Assembly: GCA_934095845.1 (NCBI GenBank)
Contig: CAKOKS010000005.1
Location: forward strand, 1-64,000
From: an uncultured Bacilli bacterium
GTDB lineage: Bacteria; Bacillota_I; Bacilli_A; RF39; UBA660
Direction: 5' to 3'
DNA length: 64,000 bases
How positions within the stretch are numbered: position 1 is the first letter of the stretch; the number at the start of each line of letters is the position of its first letter. The notes beneath the pieces are model-generated. The model was not told the origin of the DNA. It was given only the letters and a program-made list of their open reading frames with translations, and did not search any database. Of this stretch, positions 27,795 to 36,552 are shown piece after piece. The position numbers were made by a program, and so were the translations under genes.

Positions 27795-27824
27795 AGAAAA
27801 ACATATAGAAAATCTATATGTTAT
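27795..27824 (-). terminator. Terminator of the surface-protein operon
   Basis: AACATATAGA, loop TTT, TCTATATGTT, then TTTCTTTTA on the minus strand, beginning at the stop of the 478-residue gene. Confidence 0.75.
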
Positions 27825-29257
27825 GCTAAAACTATTCGATAAGAGTGTTGTGAATTATTACCTCCATTAAAATTTTTAAAACTAAAAGCACCAGCTAGTA
27901 TTCCATAAGAATAATATCCTCCCCTAGTAAACCAAGGGCTTGTTGTAGTAACAAATATTGCATATTCTTGGTACCAAGAGCTATGATATCTTGCCACATT
28001 GTCTCCATCCTTAAAACTATTAAACGGTCCAGTTTCCCCAGTAGCATCTCCTAATATTCTATATTGAAATCTAGTTCCATTTGAAGATGTACTATATATA
28101 TCAAAATATTTAGTATCATAATTACCGATTGTAGTCTTACTGAAACCACTTGAACCAAAATAAGTGTCAATATATGATGCCATATATTCATGAGCACCGC
28201 CTGCCATGTCATATATACCTGTAATGTTATCTGTCGTACTTGCTGCATAACCGATTTCTGTATTATATGCAGAATTGTATGTATCACCATCTCCGGAAGT
28301 TCCGGTGTAAGTATGCTGCGATGACGTTGGTAATGCTGCATAACCAGTCTTGGCACTAGAATTATTATTGTTTCTTATTTCTTTGCCAGCTCCATATTTT
28401 GAATGAGCAAGATATGCAACTGCTCCCCATTCTGTATTTTTCATCATATGTGAATTCATATCTCTTAAATAATTATATGAATTTTGAAAAGCATTCATAA
28501 CTGTTATAGCTCTCCAAGAAAACATATTAGGTTTTATTAATATATTAGAAACATTGACTTCATTTTTTCGAGCAGTGGCCGCACTGGTTGCTCCTTTATA
28601 TCCTGTTTCAAATTTTCCTACCCAAAAGCCATTTACTCCCATAGATATAAATGCTGGGTGTGTCATGTATTCTCCATTATCACAATTACCAGATTCACCT
28701 GAAACAAGTGGTGTTTCACAAGATACGCCTTCTTTATCAATTGTATTGGCAACACTAAAGACTACATCAATAACGTGAGCAGTATCTAATGAACCTGTAC
28801 TTTTTCCGTCTGAATTTACATTCCATAATTTATATTTAAATTTTGGTATCCATACAAAATAACTTTGTATATCTGCTTCACTAATTGTATCTCCAACAGC
28901 ATATGTTTTACTTGGACTTTCAATTAGAATAACTGCATTTGCCCAACGTTTTTCACAATAGTTATACCAATCTCCTGCAGCGTCAGCATAAGTTACTGTC
29001 CCATCATCTGCTATTGTTACTGGTATTAACCCACTATATAATTTAGGAGAAGCAGCATTGTTTAAACAATCATTGTTTTTAGGACATGAATCTTGATAAA
29101 GTGAATCTAACGCATCGTTAACAGTATCAACATCCCAATTTTTGTCATATGAAGAATATTCAATGTCTCTGCCTTTTAATGTTGAAAGTGCATATGATAC
29201 TCCACAGGTAATTGACACAATAATTAATAAAATAATTATAATAATATTTCTTTTCAT
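27821..29257 (-). CDS. Exported C-type-lectin/FGE-fold surface protein (tandem copy A)
   Basis: 478 residues. An N-terminal hydrophobic segment (MKRNIIIIILLIIVSITCGV) acts as anchor or signal. Next comes the module NWDVDTVNDALDSLY and a Cys pair, then a domain resembling the sulfatase-modifying-factor/C-type-lectin fold: FVWIPKFKYKLWNV, FWVGKFE, MMKNTEWGAVAYL, NITGIYDMAGGA, RILGDATGE. The tail (WFTRGGYYSYG, AGAFSF, NGG, YRIVLA) ends at the stop. The catalytic Cys pair of true formylglycine-generating enzyme is not apparent at the C-terminus, so a binding role is likelier. Paralogue of the gene upstream, 19 nt away. The tail resembles variable regions of diversity-generating retroelement targets. 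Confidence 0.75.
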   Translation of the reverse strand: MKRNIIIIILLIIVSITCGVSYALSTLKGRDIEYSSYDKNWDVDTVNDALDSLYQDSCPKNNDCLNNAASPKLYSGLIPVTIADDGTVTYADAAGDWYNYCEKRWANAVILIESPSKTYAVGDTISEADIQSYFVWIPKFKYKLWNVNSDGKSTGSLDTAHVIDVVFSVANTIDKEGVSCETPLVSGESGNCDNGEYMTHPAFISMGVNGFWVGKFETGYKGATSAATARKNEVNVSNILIKPNMFSWRAITVMNAFQNSYNYLRDMNSHMMKNTEWGAVAYLAHSKYGAGKEIRNNNNSSAKTGYAALPTSSQHTYTGTSGDGDTYNSAYNTEIGYAASTTDNITGIYDMAGGAHEYMASYIDTYFGSSGFSKTTIGNYDTKYFDIYSTSSNGTRFQYRILGDATGETGPFNSFKDGDNVARYHSSWYQEYAIFVTTTSPWFTRGGYYSYGILAGAFSFKNFNGGNNSQHSYRIVLA

Positions 29258-29276
29258 ACTTCATTCCTTTCCATAG

Positions 29277-30782
29277 CTAGGATAATACCAATCTATAACC
29301 CCTGCCAGCATTTGCTGCTCCATTATATCCTTGGAAAGCAAATTGATTAGCTAAAACTCCCGTTGTTGATGCTTGTCCACGATTAAACCAAGCATATGCG
29401 CTAGCAGTAGTAGCAAAACTTGATGTAGATCTATACCATTCATCATGATATCTTGATGTTCCATCATTATCCATGTAAGTTTTAAATGGTCCCATTTCCC
29501 CAGTGGCGTCTCCCAATATCCTATATTGAAACGTGGTTTGTGAAGATGAAGCGTTATATATGTCAAAATATTTTTCATCATAAGTAGCAATTGAAGTTGC
29601 ATTAAATCCACTTGACCCAAATCTTGTACTAAGATATGACGCCATATATTCTATAGCACCTCCAGCCATATCATATATTCCCGTTATATTACCAGTTGTA
29701 CTTGCTAAATATCCTATACTAGAATTATAAACGTCGTAGTAATCAGAACCGGCACCATACGTTCCCAGATATGTTTGCTGATTTGTTGAAGGCAATGCAC
29801 TCACACCAGTTATTTTTGGGTTTGAATTATTAATATTAACCTTTTTATTGATTCCATACTTTGAATGTGATAAATAAGCAACAGCTCCCCATTCTGTATT
29901 TTTCATCATGTGTGAATCTAATTCACGATTATAATTATATGCTGTTTCAAACATTTCTTTGACGGTTATGTTTGTTTTTGAACTATGGTTTGGTTTTGAT
30001 GAAACACCTCTTTCATAATTTATTTGTTTTTTTTCGTCAGTTGATGAATCGGCGTATATTATATCGGCGTCGGAAGCTTCAAACTTACCTACCCAAAATC
30101 CATTTACTCCCATAGATATAAATGCTGGATGAGTCATATATTCGCCATTATCACAATTTCCTGATTCGCCGGTTAGAAGAGGAGCTGCGCAAGACACACC
30201 TTCTACATCAGTGGTATCATTTTTATCAAAAACAATGTCTATACTATGCGCTAATTTAGTAGCTCCAGTACTTTTTCCATCTGAATTCACGTTCCACAAT
30301 TTGTATTTAAATTTTGGAATCCATACAAAATAACTTTGAATATCGTCTTCTTTAATAATATCTCCAGGTTTATATTCAGGTACTTTAGTATAACTACTTT
30401 CACTAGTGGTGTCTGATGAAGAATTATCATCTATGTATTTATTAAGCATAACTGCATTTGCCCAGCGTTTTTCACAATAATCATACCAACTAGTTGTTGT
30501 ATCTGCACGTCTTACCGTTCCATCATCATCTATAGTTACTGGTATAAATGCTTCATCATCATAAAATTTTGGCTCAGCTATATCTCCACAGGCATTTGCA
30601 CTTCCACATTTATCTTTGTATAAATCACTTATTGCTTCTTGTACATTTGATACATTCCAACTTGTATCTTTTGGAGAATATACTACATCTCTTGCTTGAC
30701 ACAAATTATATGCATATACAGAAGTTGCACCAATAACTATTAGAAGGAGAAAGATAATGATCTTATGTTTTATATCTTTCAT
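29277..30782 (-). CDS. Exported C-type-lectin/FGE-fold surface protein (tandem copy B)
   Basis: 501 residues with the same order as copy A: N-terminal hydrophobic segment (IIIFLLLIVIGATSVYAYN), the SWNVSNVQEAISDLY module with a nearby Cys pair, a Ser/Asp-rich insert around residues 118-128 (SSSDTTSESS), then FVWIPKFKYKLWNV, FWVGKFE, MMKNTEWGAVAYL, NITGIYDMAGGA and RILGDATGE. The tail reads WFNRGQASTTG, ANQFAF, NGA, YRLVLS. The framework matches copy A while surface-loop positions differ. ATG overlaps the stop of the 184-residue gene by 4 nt. Function unknown; ligand binding at the cell surface is inferred from fold and export. Confidence 0.75.
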   Translation of the reverse strand: MKDIKHKIIIFLLLIVIGATSVYAYNLCQARDVVYSPKDTSWNVSNVQEAISDLYKDKCGSANACGDIAEPKFYDDEAFIPVTIDDDGTVRRADTTTSWYDYCEKRWANAVMLNKYIDDNSSSDTTSESSYTKVPEYKPGDIIKEDDIQSYFVWIPKFKYKLWNVNSDGKSTGATKLAHSIDIVFDKNDTTDVEGVSCAAPLLTGESGNCDNGEYMTHPAFISMGVNGFWVGKFEASDADIIYADSSTDEKKQINYERGVSSKPNHSSKTNITVKEMFETAYNYNRELDSHMMKNTEWGAVAYLSHSKYGINKKVNINNSNPKITGVSALPSTNQQTYLGTYGAGSDYYDVYNSSIGYLASTTGNITGIYDMAGGAIEYMASYLSTRFGSSGFNATSIATYDEKYFDIYNASSSQTTFQYRILGDATGEMGPFKTYMDNDGTSRYHDEWYRSTSSFATTASAYAWFNRGQASTTGVLANQFAFQGYNGAANAGRGYRLVLS

Positions 30783-31333
30783 TTTTTTATCCTTTCTCTT
30801 AAGTCGTCAAGCGCTTCTTTTACAGTTGTCGCTTTCCATCCACTTATGCTTGAAGAAAATTCAACTGTTTCAGCATTTCCATCATATTCATTTGATGCTT
30901 CTGTTCTTTCAAGAACATCAACATTCATTTTACAAGTTATTGTATCAGTAGTTACATCTTTTAAAGTAATTGTTGATGTAAGTACTGTATGTGCTTCAAT
31001 TAAACCAATTTGATTAATATTTATAGTTGCTGCTTTATCAGTTGTACACGAAAGAGATACATTTCCATCATATAAAGAACTTATATTTTTAACACGATAA
31101 GTAACTGTACTTGCTCCTGCTTCTGGATTTATAGTGAACTCATCCCCGTTTGTATTTATTTGATCTGATAAATTTACATCATCTAAATGAATACTACTTA
31201 TATAAATTCTATAATCAGCATCATTAAAGTTAATATTTGCTTTTCCATATATATTTACTGTTGTATGATAAGCTGCATAGCCAATTGTCATAAGCATTAT
31301 AACTAACAAAACTCCAAATCTTTTTTTGTTCAT
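30779..31333 (-). CDS. Exported protein with beta-rich domain, first gene of the surface operon
   Basis: 184 residues from ATG 31333 (a GTG-rich stretch upstream gives extra residues in the longer frame). An N-terminal membrane/signal segment (FGVLLVIMLMTIGYAAY) is followed by an all-beta domain with two Cys (LSCTTDKAAT, ITCKMNVDV) and by the module SGWKATTVKEALDDL at the C-terminus. That V.EAL..L module also begins both lectin-like proteins downstream, a hint that these ends interact or share a coiled-coil. The stop overlaps the next ATG by 4 nt, implying coupled expression. No family assigned. Confidence 0.65.
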   Translation of the reverse strand: MNKKRFGVLLVIMLMTIGYAAYHTTVNIYGKANINFNDADYRIYISSIHLDDVNLSDQINTNGDEFTINPEAGASTVTYRVKNISSLYDGNVSLSCTTDKAATININQIGLIEAHTVLTSTITLKDVTTDTITCKMNVDVLERTEASNEYDGNAETVEFSSSISGWKATTVKEALDDLRERIKK

Positions 31334-31360
31334 ATTAGCACACACCATTCTATTATCATT

Positions 31361-31759
31361 TTAGTATAATTTGAAAATTAATGCAATATAAAAACCCTTT
31401 TTGAGGGTTAAATTAAATTGCATTAATACACCAATACTTGTTTCATTATATAGATTTAAAAAGTTTTCTTTTAAATCACTTCCAGTTACTTCTTCTGAAT
31501 TACTTTGTACAAGAATTGCATAATCTTTTGAATCACTTAATATAAAACTATATCCATAATCTTTTGCTTTCCAAGAAGAAGGCACACTTACATATAATGG
31601 AGCTGCTACAATTTGTTTTGCTTTAGTGTCTTTACTTTCTTGTGCTTTTGTTGTAGCTTTATCATCAACACCAATTGAATCTTCCTTTTGGCTTCCACAA
31701 CCACACAAAGTTAAAGTTAAACTTAAAACTGCAAATAAAGAAACAAATTTCTTTTTTAT
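31361..31759 (-). pseudogene. Remnant of a lipoprotein gene: start codon mutated, 3' end lost
   Basis: The frame encodes a complete lipoprotein signal (KKKFVSLFAVLSLTLTLCGC) with lipobox Cys. The codon where the start should be, ahead of Lys-Lys-Lys, is ATA (31757-31759), and no ATG, GTG or TTG occurs between it and an upstream in-frame TAA except a TTG inside the lipobox (31708). A Lys/Ser/Thr spacer follows, then a domain fragment (YVSVPSSWKAKDYGYSFIL). The frame runs into the terminator hairpin and ends in unrelated residues, so the domain is cut short. I therefore call it decayed. Use of ATA as start remains possible but unlikely. Confidence 0.6.
31377..31428. repeat. Nested inverted repeats with internal terminator
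   Basis: Outer arms ATTAATGCAAT (31377) and ATTGCATTAAT (about 31418-31428), perfect over 11 bp, enclose AACCCT, loop TTTTG, AGGGTT. On the minus strand the inner hairpin is followed by a T-run, so it can terminate the lipoprotein remnant. Confidence 0.6.
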
Positions 31760-31812
31760 ATAAACTTCTTTTCTATATTAATTAGATATTATACTTAATA
31801 AATTTTTCAATG

Positions 31813-32517
31813 TTATTTATAAAGTTCGTATAAGAGAATTGATGTTGCAATAGATACGTTTAATGATTCACACACTGGATTCATTTTTATATGTACTTTA
31901 TTATTTACTTCATCACTTATTTCTTTTCTTACTCCTTCTCCTTCATTTCCCATGATAAGAGCATAAGATTTATCTATCTTTATATCATTTATGTCATTAC
32001 CTGAAGAAACATCAGTTGTAATAAAAGTATAGTTATCTTTATTTTCTTTTATAAATGAAAGTAAATCTCTTTTTAAATAGTTGATTTTAAAAAGCATTCC
32101 TTCACTTCCTCTTATAACTTTTGGGTTATATAAATCTACTGTATCTAAGCTTGCAACTATAGAATCTACTCCAAAAGAAATAGCACTTCTAATAATTGTT
32201 CCTAAATTACCTGGATCTTGTATACCATCAAGTATAAGAATATTTCCATGTATTGGTCTTTCTTTTAACTCTTTTATAACTGCTAAAATTTTAGGAGGAT
32301 TTGTAAGATTAGAAAGTTTTTTCATAACATTAACACTTACTGTTGTAGAATAATCTCTTTCATCTAAAGAAAATGCTTCAATTACTAAATTATTTTTAAA
32401 AGCTTCTTCTACTAAATGTTCACCTTCTACAATTAACATATGCTCTTTATCACGATATTTTTTTTCATTAAGTTTAGCATATTGTTTTATTTTTTCATTA
32501 TTAACTGATTCAATCAT
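31813..32517 (-). CDS. SpoU-family RNA 2'-O-methyltransferase (TrmH/RlmB group)
   Basis: 234 residues: N-terminal RNA-binding L30e-like domain and C-terminal SPOUT domain with ILDGIQDPGNLGTIIRSA (motif 1), IMGNEGEGV (motif 2) and VHIKMNPVCESLNVSIATS (motif 3). Methylates a ribose in rRNA or tRNA using SAM; the exact site cannot be read. Last gene of the der-orf-ygjP-spoU run, starting 1 nt after the ygjP-like stop. Confidence 0.92.
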   Translation of the reverse strand: MIESVNNEKIKQYAKLNEKKYRDKEHMLIVEGEHLVEEAFKNNLVIEAFSLDERDYSTTVSVNVMKKLSNLTNPPKILAVIKELKERPIHGNILILDGIQDPGNLGTIIRSAISFGVDSIVASLDTVDLYNPKVIRGSEGMLFKINYLKRDLLSFIKENKDNYTFITTDVSSGNDINDIKIDKSYALIMGNEGEGVRKEISDEVNNKVHIKMNPVCESLNVSIATSILLYELYK

Positions 32518-32518
32518 A

Positions 32519-33136
32519 CTAAGATTTTAATTCCTTTCTAGCTTCTTTATATCTTGGATAATGTTTTTCTACACATTTCCAAAAAGCAACTGAATGATTC
32601 ATATGAGAAAAATGGGATAACTCATGAACAATAACATAGTCAATTAAATAAGGTTTCTTATGTATTAGTTCAGTATTTAAAGTTACAGTCATACTTTTAG
32701 TATTGCAAACTCCCCATCTAGTTTTCATTTTTCTTGTTCTTAACCTAAACTTAGGTAAATTATCAAATGAATCTAAATATAATTTCATTCGTTCTTCAAA
32801 AACACTTAAAGAATTCTTTTCTAAATATTCATTTGCTTTTTCTATAGATGGAGCAAATATTCTATCGTTATCAAATATTATTTTATTAAAATTAATATAA
32901 TCTATTTCATTACCTAAATATAATACTTTTTCCTGTGACTTCTCACGTTTTTCCTGCTTTTTATACATTTTTATAAGAGCATCTTTATTTTTTTCTAATA
33001 ATCTTTTTATCTCTTTTTCACTTACATATTTTGGACATGTAACATAAATTTGATTTTTATCATTTATTCTAAAATATATATTTTTAATTTTTTTCTTTTC
33101 TATTACAATATCTAAATAATTACCATCAATATTCAT
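32519..33136 (-). CDS. YgjP-like metallopeptidase (DUF45)
   Basis: 205 residues. The zinc motif HELSHFSHMNHSVAFWKCVE supplies HExxH plus a third His after ten residues, as in YgjP/SprT-like proteins. The preceding RTRKMKTRWGVCNTKSMTVT is the family's hallmark. Physiological substrate unknown. ATG overlaps the upstream stop (TAATG). Confidence 0.88.
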   Translation of the reverse strand: MNIDGNYLDIVIEKKKIKNIYFRINDKNQIYVTCPKYVSEKEIKRLLEKNKDALIKMYKKQEKREKSQEKVLYLGNEIDYINFNKIIFDNDRIFAPSIEKANEYLEKNSLSVFEERMKLYLDSFDNLPKFRLRTRKMKTRWGVCNTKSMTVTLNTELIHKKPYLIDYVIVHELSHFSHMNHSVAFWKCVEKHYPRYKEARKELKS

Positions 33137-33888
33137 TAACTATTTTTGAATATTTTATACCATTCATCTAAGCTAGTTGTTACTTTAGTAGATCCACTTT
33201 TAAATGCATCTTTGATATTTGACCATGTAATAGAAACTTTTCCTTTTAATTCTTTAAATTCATCTTTTAGCTTTTCACATTCATTTTTGTTTTTAGAACA
33301 TACATACGCAAGTGAGTTCATATATTCACTTATTAATTTAGTTTTAATATTTTGATACTTTTCACTAAGCTCATTTTTATAATTTGGAAAAAAAGAATCA
33401 ATCTTACTATCAATCAATAAAGCATATTTGATAACTGTAATTTTAGTTTTAGTACTTAAGCTTTTAAAAGTTACTCCATTAATAGTTCCATCATAAAAAA
33501 TAAAATCAACGATCTTTATAAATGCATTTTTAGCTGTTTCTTTAAATGATTGGTTATTATTTGCGCTTATCACTTCATAATCACTTTTAATTGTATTAAT
33601 TATATCTTCTTCACTTACTTTAGTTGTAGTTATAGACTCTTTAGTTGTAGTAATAACAGTTGTTGTATTATTTTCATTTTTAATAATATCACCAACGTTT
33701 AAAGACTCATCAGTTATTTTTGTAGTTGTGTTATTTCCTTTAATATAAACATAATCGTTTTCACGTTTAATTACTTCACCATAGTCATAAGATTCTTTTT
33801 TACCTTTAGATAAAAGTATTAATATAATTGCGATTAGTAGACCAATTATAACACCAACAAGTACGCCAACATAAACATCTTTTTTCAT
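33136..33888 (-). CDS. Unknown membrane-anchored protein in the der operon
   Basis: 250 residues: N-terminal membrane segment (YVGVLVGVIIGLLIAIILIL), then a stretch rich in Thr repeats (TTTVITTTKESITTTK) that looks like an extracellular linker, then a helical domain with two Cys (VCSKNKNEC). No known family. Start ATG is shared with the der stop as TAATG and its stop overlaps the next ATG, so it is tightly coupled to der and ygjP. Confidence 0.65.
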   Translation of the reverse strand: MKKDVYVGVLVGVIIGLLIAIILILLSKGKKESYDYGEVIKRENDYVYIKGNNTTTKITDESLNVGDIIKNENNTTTVITTTKESITTTKVSEEDIINTIKSDYEVISANNNQSFKETAKNAFIKIVDFIFYDGTINGVTFKSLSTKTKITVIKYALLIDSKIDSFFPNYKNELSEKYQNIKTKLISEYMNSLAYVCSKNKNECEKLKDEFKELKGKVSITWSNIKDAFKSGSTKVTTSLDEWYKIFKNS

Positions 33889-35207
33889 TATTCTTCACCC
33901 CTATTTTTAAATTGAATAATTATTGGAGTTCCATCTAAATCGAATGACTCTCTAATTTTATTTTCTAAGTATCTTTCATAAGAAAAATGTACTAAGCCTT
34001 TATTATTAACATGAAATACAAATTTTGGAGGTCTTGTATCAGTTTGATTAACAAAGTAAATTTTTAATCTACGACCTTTATAACTAGGTGGTTCATGTAA
34101 ACTAACCGCATCTCTTATGACATCATTTAAAATGCTTGTTTTTATTTCTTTAGTGTATGATTCGTATGATTTTAATATTGCTGGCATAAGAGTATGTATT
34201 CTTGATTTAGTTTTTGCTGATAAGAATACTACATTAGCGTATGGAATAAATTGGAATTCATTTTCAATACGTTTTTTCCAAGTTTTAAGTTCAGCATCTT
34301 TATCTTTAACTGTATCCCATTTATTTACAACTAAACATATCGATTTTCCAGCATCTATTGCATAAGAAACAATGTGTTTATCGTGTTCAATTATTCCTGT
34401 TTCAGCGTCAATTACAATTACCGCAACATCACATCTTTCAATAGCTTTTAAACTTCTAATTAAAGAATATTTTTCGATATTTTCATAAATTTTTCCTTTT
34501 TTACGCATACCAGCTGTATCTATTACTAGATAATCTTGATGTTCATATGTAAATTTAGAATCGGCTGAATCTCTAGTGGTTCCAGCAATATCTGAAACTA
34601 TTTGTCTTTCTTCACCTAAAATAGCATTTACTAAACTACTTTTACCAACATTTGGTCTTCCGATTACTGCAAATTTTAAAATTTCATCATCTTCGGAAGT
34701 TGTATATTCGGTAAAATCTTCAGTTATCATATTTAATAATGTATCAATATTTCTTTTATGTTCTGCTGATATACAAACAATATTTTCAAAACCTAATTCA
34801 TAATATTCATATATGTTTTCGTCATGTTTTTTATCATCCATTTTATTTAAAGCAACTATTACTTTTTTATTAGTACGCATTAACATATCTCTTACTGCTA
34901 AATCATTTTGAGTAACGTTTTCTCTTCCATCAACAACAAAAACAATTACATCAGCTTCATCCATTGCAAGTTCAGCTTGCATTTTTATATTATCATTGAA
35001 TTTTTCTTCGCTTAAATCAATACCTCCTGTATCAATTAAACTAAATGAATAATTTTTATAATTAACGATTCCATAAAGTCTATCACGAGTTACACCTGGA
35101 GTATCTGCTATTATTGCTTTTTTTTCATTTATAAGTCTATTAAAAAGAGTTGATTTACCAGTATTCGGTCTTCCAACTAAACATACGGTTTTTCTCAAAT
35201 TAATCAC
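33888..35207 (-). CDS. der: GTPase Der (EngA), ribosome assembly
   Basis: Two tandem GTPase domains needed for 50S assembly. 439 residues: G1 GRPNTGKST with DTPGV and NKMD in the first, GRPNVGKSS with DTAG and NKWD in the second, then the C-terminal KH-like domain (RRLKIYFVNQTDTRPPKFV). Start ATG with AAGGACGTG upstream. First gene of a four-gene coupled run. Confidence 0.96.
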   Translation of the reverse strand: MINLRKTVCLVGRPNTGKSTLFNRLINEKKAIIADTPGVTRDRLYGIVNYKNYSFSLIDTGGIDLSEEKFNDNIKMQAELAMDEADVIVFVVDGRENVTQNDLAVRDMLMRTNKKVIVALNKMDDKKHDENIYEYYELGFENIVCISAEHKRNIDTLLNMITEDFTEYTTSEDDEILKFAVIGRPNVGKSSLVNAILGEERQIVSDIAGTTRDSADSKFTYEHQDYLVIDTAGMRKKGKIYENIEKYSLIRSLKAIERCDVAVIVIDAETGIIEHDKHIVSYAIDAGKSICLVVNKWDTVKDKDAELKTWKKRIENEFQFIPYANVVFLSAKTKSRIHTLMPAILKSYESYTKEIKTSILNDVIRDAVSLHEPPSYKGRRLKIYFVNQTDTRPPKFVFHVNNKGLVHFSYERYLENKIRESFDLDGTPIIIQFKNRGEE

Positions 35208-35220
35208 GTCCTTTCAAGAT

Positions 35221-35248
35221 AAAATATGGTACTTATAGTACCATATTA
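35221..35248. terminator. Hairpin after the prepilin gene
   Basis: AATATGGTAC, 5-nt loop, GTACCATATT, perfect 10-bp stem with a short T-run on the minus strand. Confidence 0.65.
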
Positions 35249-35265
35249 TTGTGTTTTTTTCAAAT

Positions 35266-35880
35266 TTACTTTTTAGTAGTTGAAGTTATCTTTTTAGAAA
35301 GTCTTCTATATTCATGCCCAATATCTGGTTGATCTCTTCTTTCATCACATGTAGTTTTGTCAAAAACAGCATATGCACGAGTATATTTATAATAGATATA
35401 TACATTACATTCATTAATGATATAGTCATCTACTGGATTAACTACAACTGAATCATAATAAGCTCTTTGTTTTTCATCTTTTGGGCAATTATATTGATCA
35501 CATTGTTTTTTATGGTCATAATCTAAAGAACCAGTTTCAACTAAATCTTTAACACTCATTCTTACACAAGAATAAGTTTCAAGACCACTTGCACCAGATT
35601 CATTTAAAACACCATTTTCTGCATAATAAACAGTGTCTATTTCATCATTACCTTTAAATTTAAAAGCACATTTACTTTTGCTAGTACGAATACTTCCCAA
35701 GTTGTTTGTTCCGTATGTTTCACCGGCACCAGATTCAATTTGTTCAATTTTTGTTTTATAAGCTTTTGTTTTTACTTTATTACTTAGTTTAAATGCATTT
35801 GGTACAGCTATTGCAAGAATTAAACCCATGATAACTATAACAGCAAGTAATTCAACTAGAGTAAAACCTTTATTTTTCAT
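35266..35880 (-). CDS. Type IV prepilin-like protein
   Basis: 204 residues starting at ATG 35880 after AGGTGATAGA; the longer frame starts in the promoter. The leader MKNKG|FTLVELLAVIVIM is a textbook class III prepilin signal, cleaved after Gly by a PilD/ComC-type peptidase, with Glu at position 5. The hydrophobic helix assembles the pilus or pseudopilus. The C-terminal domain has seven or eight Cys, including QCDQYNCP, suggesting disulphides. The PilB-type ATPase lies 4 kb away; PilC, PilT, PilM and the peptidase are not in the window. Confidence 0.85.
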   Translation of the reverse strand: MKNKGFTLVELLAVIVIMGLILAIAVPNAFKLSNKVKTKAYKTKIEQIESGAGETYGTNNLGSIRTSKSKCAFKFKGNDEIDTVYYAENGVLNESGASGLETYSCVRMSVKDLVETGSLDYDHKKQCDQYNCPKDEKQRAYYDSVVVNPVDDYIINECNVYIYYKYTRAYAVFDKTTCDERRDQPDIGHEYRRLSKKITSTTKK

Positions 35881-35896
35881 TCTATCACCTAATTTA

Positions 35897-35925
35897 ATAA
35901 TACAAAAAAATATAAAAAAACACAA
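35897..35925 (-). promoter_or_regulatory. Promoter of the prepilin gene, embedded in the ysxC terminator
   Basis: Minus strand TTGTGT (35920-35925), 17-nt spacer made mostly of T, TATTAT (35897-35902). The -35 lies in the terminator stem's 3' arm. Confidence 0.55.
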
Positions 35926-35945
35926 GAATTAATCTTGTGGTTCTG
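35911..35945 (-). terminator. Terminator of ysxC
   Basis: CCACAAGA, loop TTAAT, TCTTGTG and seven T residues on the minus strand. Confidence 0.75.
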
Positions 35946-36522
35946 TAAAACTTTTTAAAATATTATATATTTCTTCTCTTCCCTTTTTAGTAACACTTGA
36001 AAAAAGTACAAATTTATCAGTTGGAACTATATTTAATGAGTCTTTTAAAACTTTTTCTGACTTTTCTTTTTGACTTGCTTTAACTTTATCATATTTAGTA
36101 GCAACTATTACACATGGAATATTATAGTATTTTAAGTAATTATACATAAGTACATCATTTTCTTGTGCTTTATGACGAAAATCAACAAGTAAAAATACAC
36201 ATTTTAAATTTGGTCTAGTTTTAATATATTCTTCTATCATAAGTCCAAATTTTCTTTGTTTTTCTTTGGATACATCAGCATATCCATATCCAGGAACATC
36301 AACCAAATAAAATGAATCATTTAATAAATAAAAGTTAAGAGTTTGAGTTTTACCAGGTTTTCCTGAAGTATGAGCATAATTTTTTCTTCCAAGAACTGTA
36401 TTTATAAAACTACTTTTACCTACATTACTTCTTCCACATAATAAAAATTCACTTTTATTGTCAGTTGGATATTGACTTTTTCTTACTGCTATAGTCTCTA
36501 AACTTGAACTTTCTATTTTCAT
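35929..36522 (-). CDS. ysxC: Ribosome biogenesis GTPase YsxC/EngB
   Basis: 197 residues from ATG 36522, which follows TAGGTGAATTT; the open frame continues upstream but into the promoter. G1 GRSNVGKSS, G3 DVPGYGYA, G4 TKYDK and G5 SSVTKKG identify EngB, an essential factor for late 50S assembly. Divergent from recU across a symmetric promoter. Confidence 0.94.
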   Translation of the reverse strand: MKIESSSLETIAVRKSQYPTDNKSEFLLCGRSNVGKSSFINTVLGRKNYAHTSGKPGKTQTLNFYLLNDSFYLVDVPGYGYADVSKEKQRKFGLMIEEYIKTRPNLKCVFLLVDFRHKAQENDVLMYNYLKYYNIPCVIVATKYDKVKASQKEKSEKVLKDSLNIVPTDKFVLFSSVTKKGREEIYNILKSFTEPQD

Positions 36523-36552
36523 AAATTCACCTACAATTACATTTACAAACTT

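Noticed and set aside
27821..30782. True formylglycine-generating enzymes (sulfatase activators)
   Set aside because: The active-site Cys pair of FGE is not visible in the C-terminal part and no sulfatase is nearby; only the fold resembles it.
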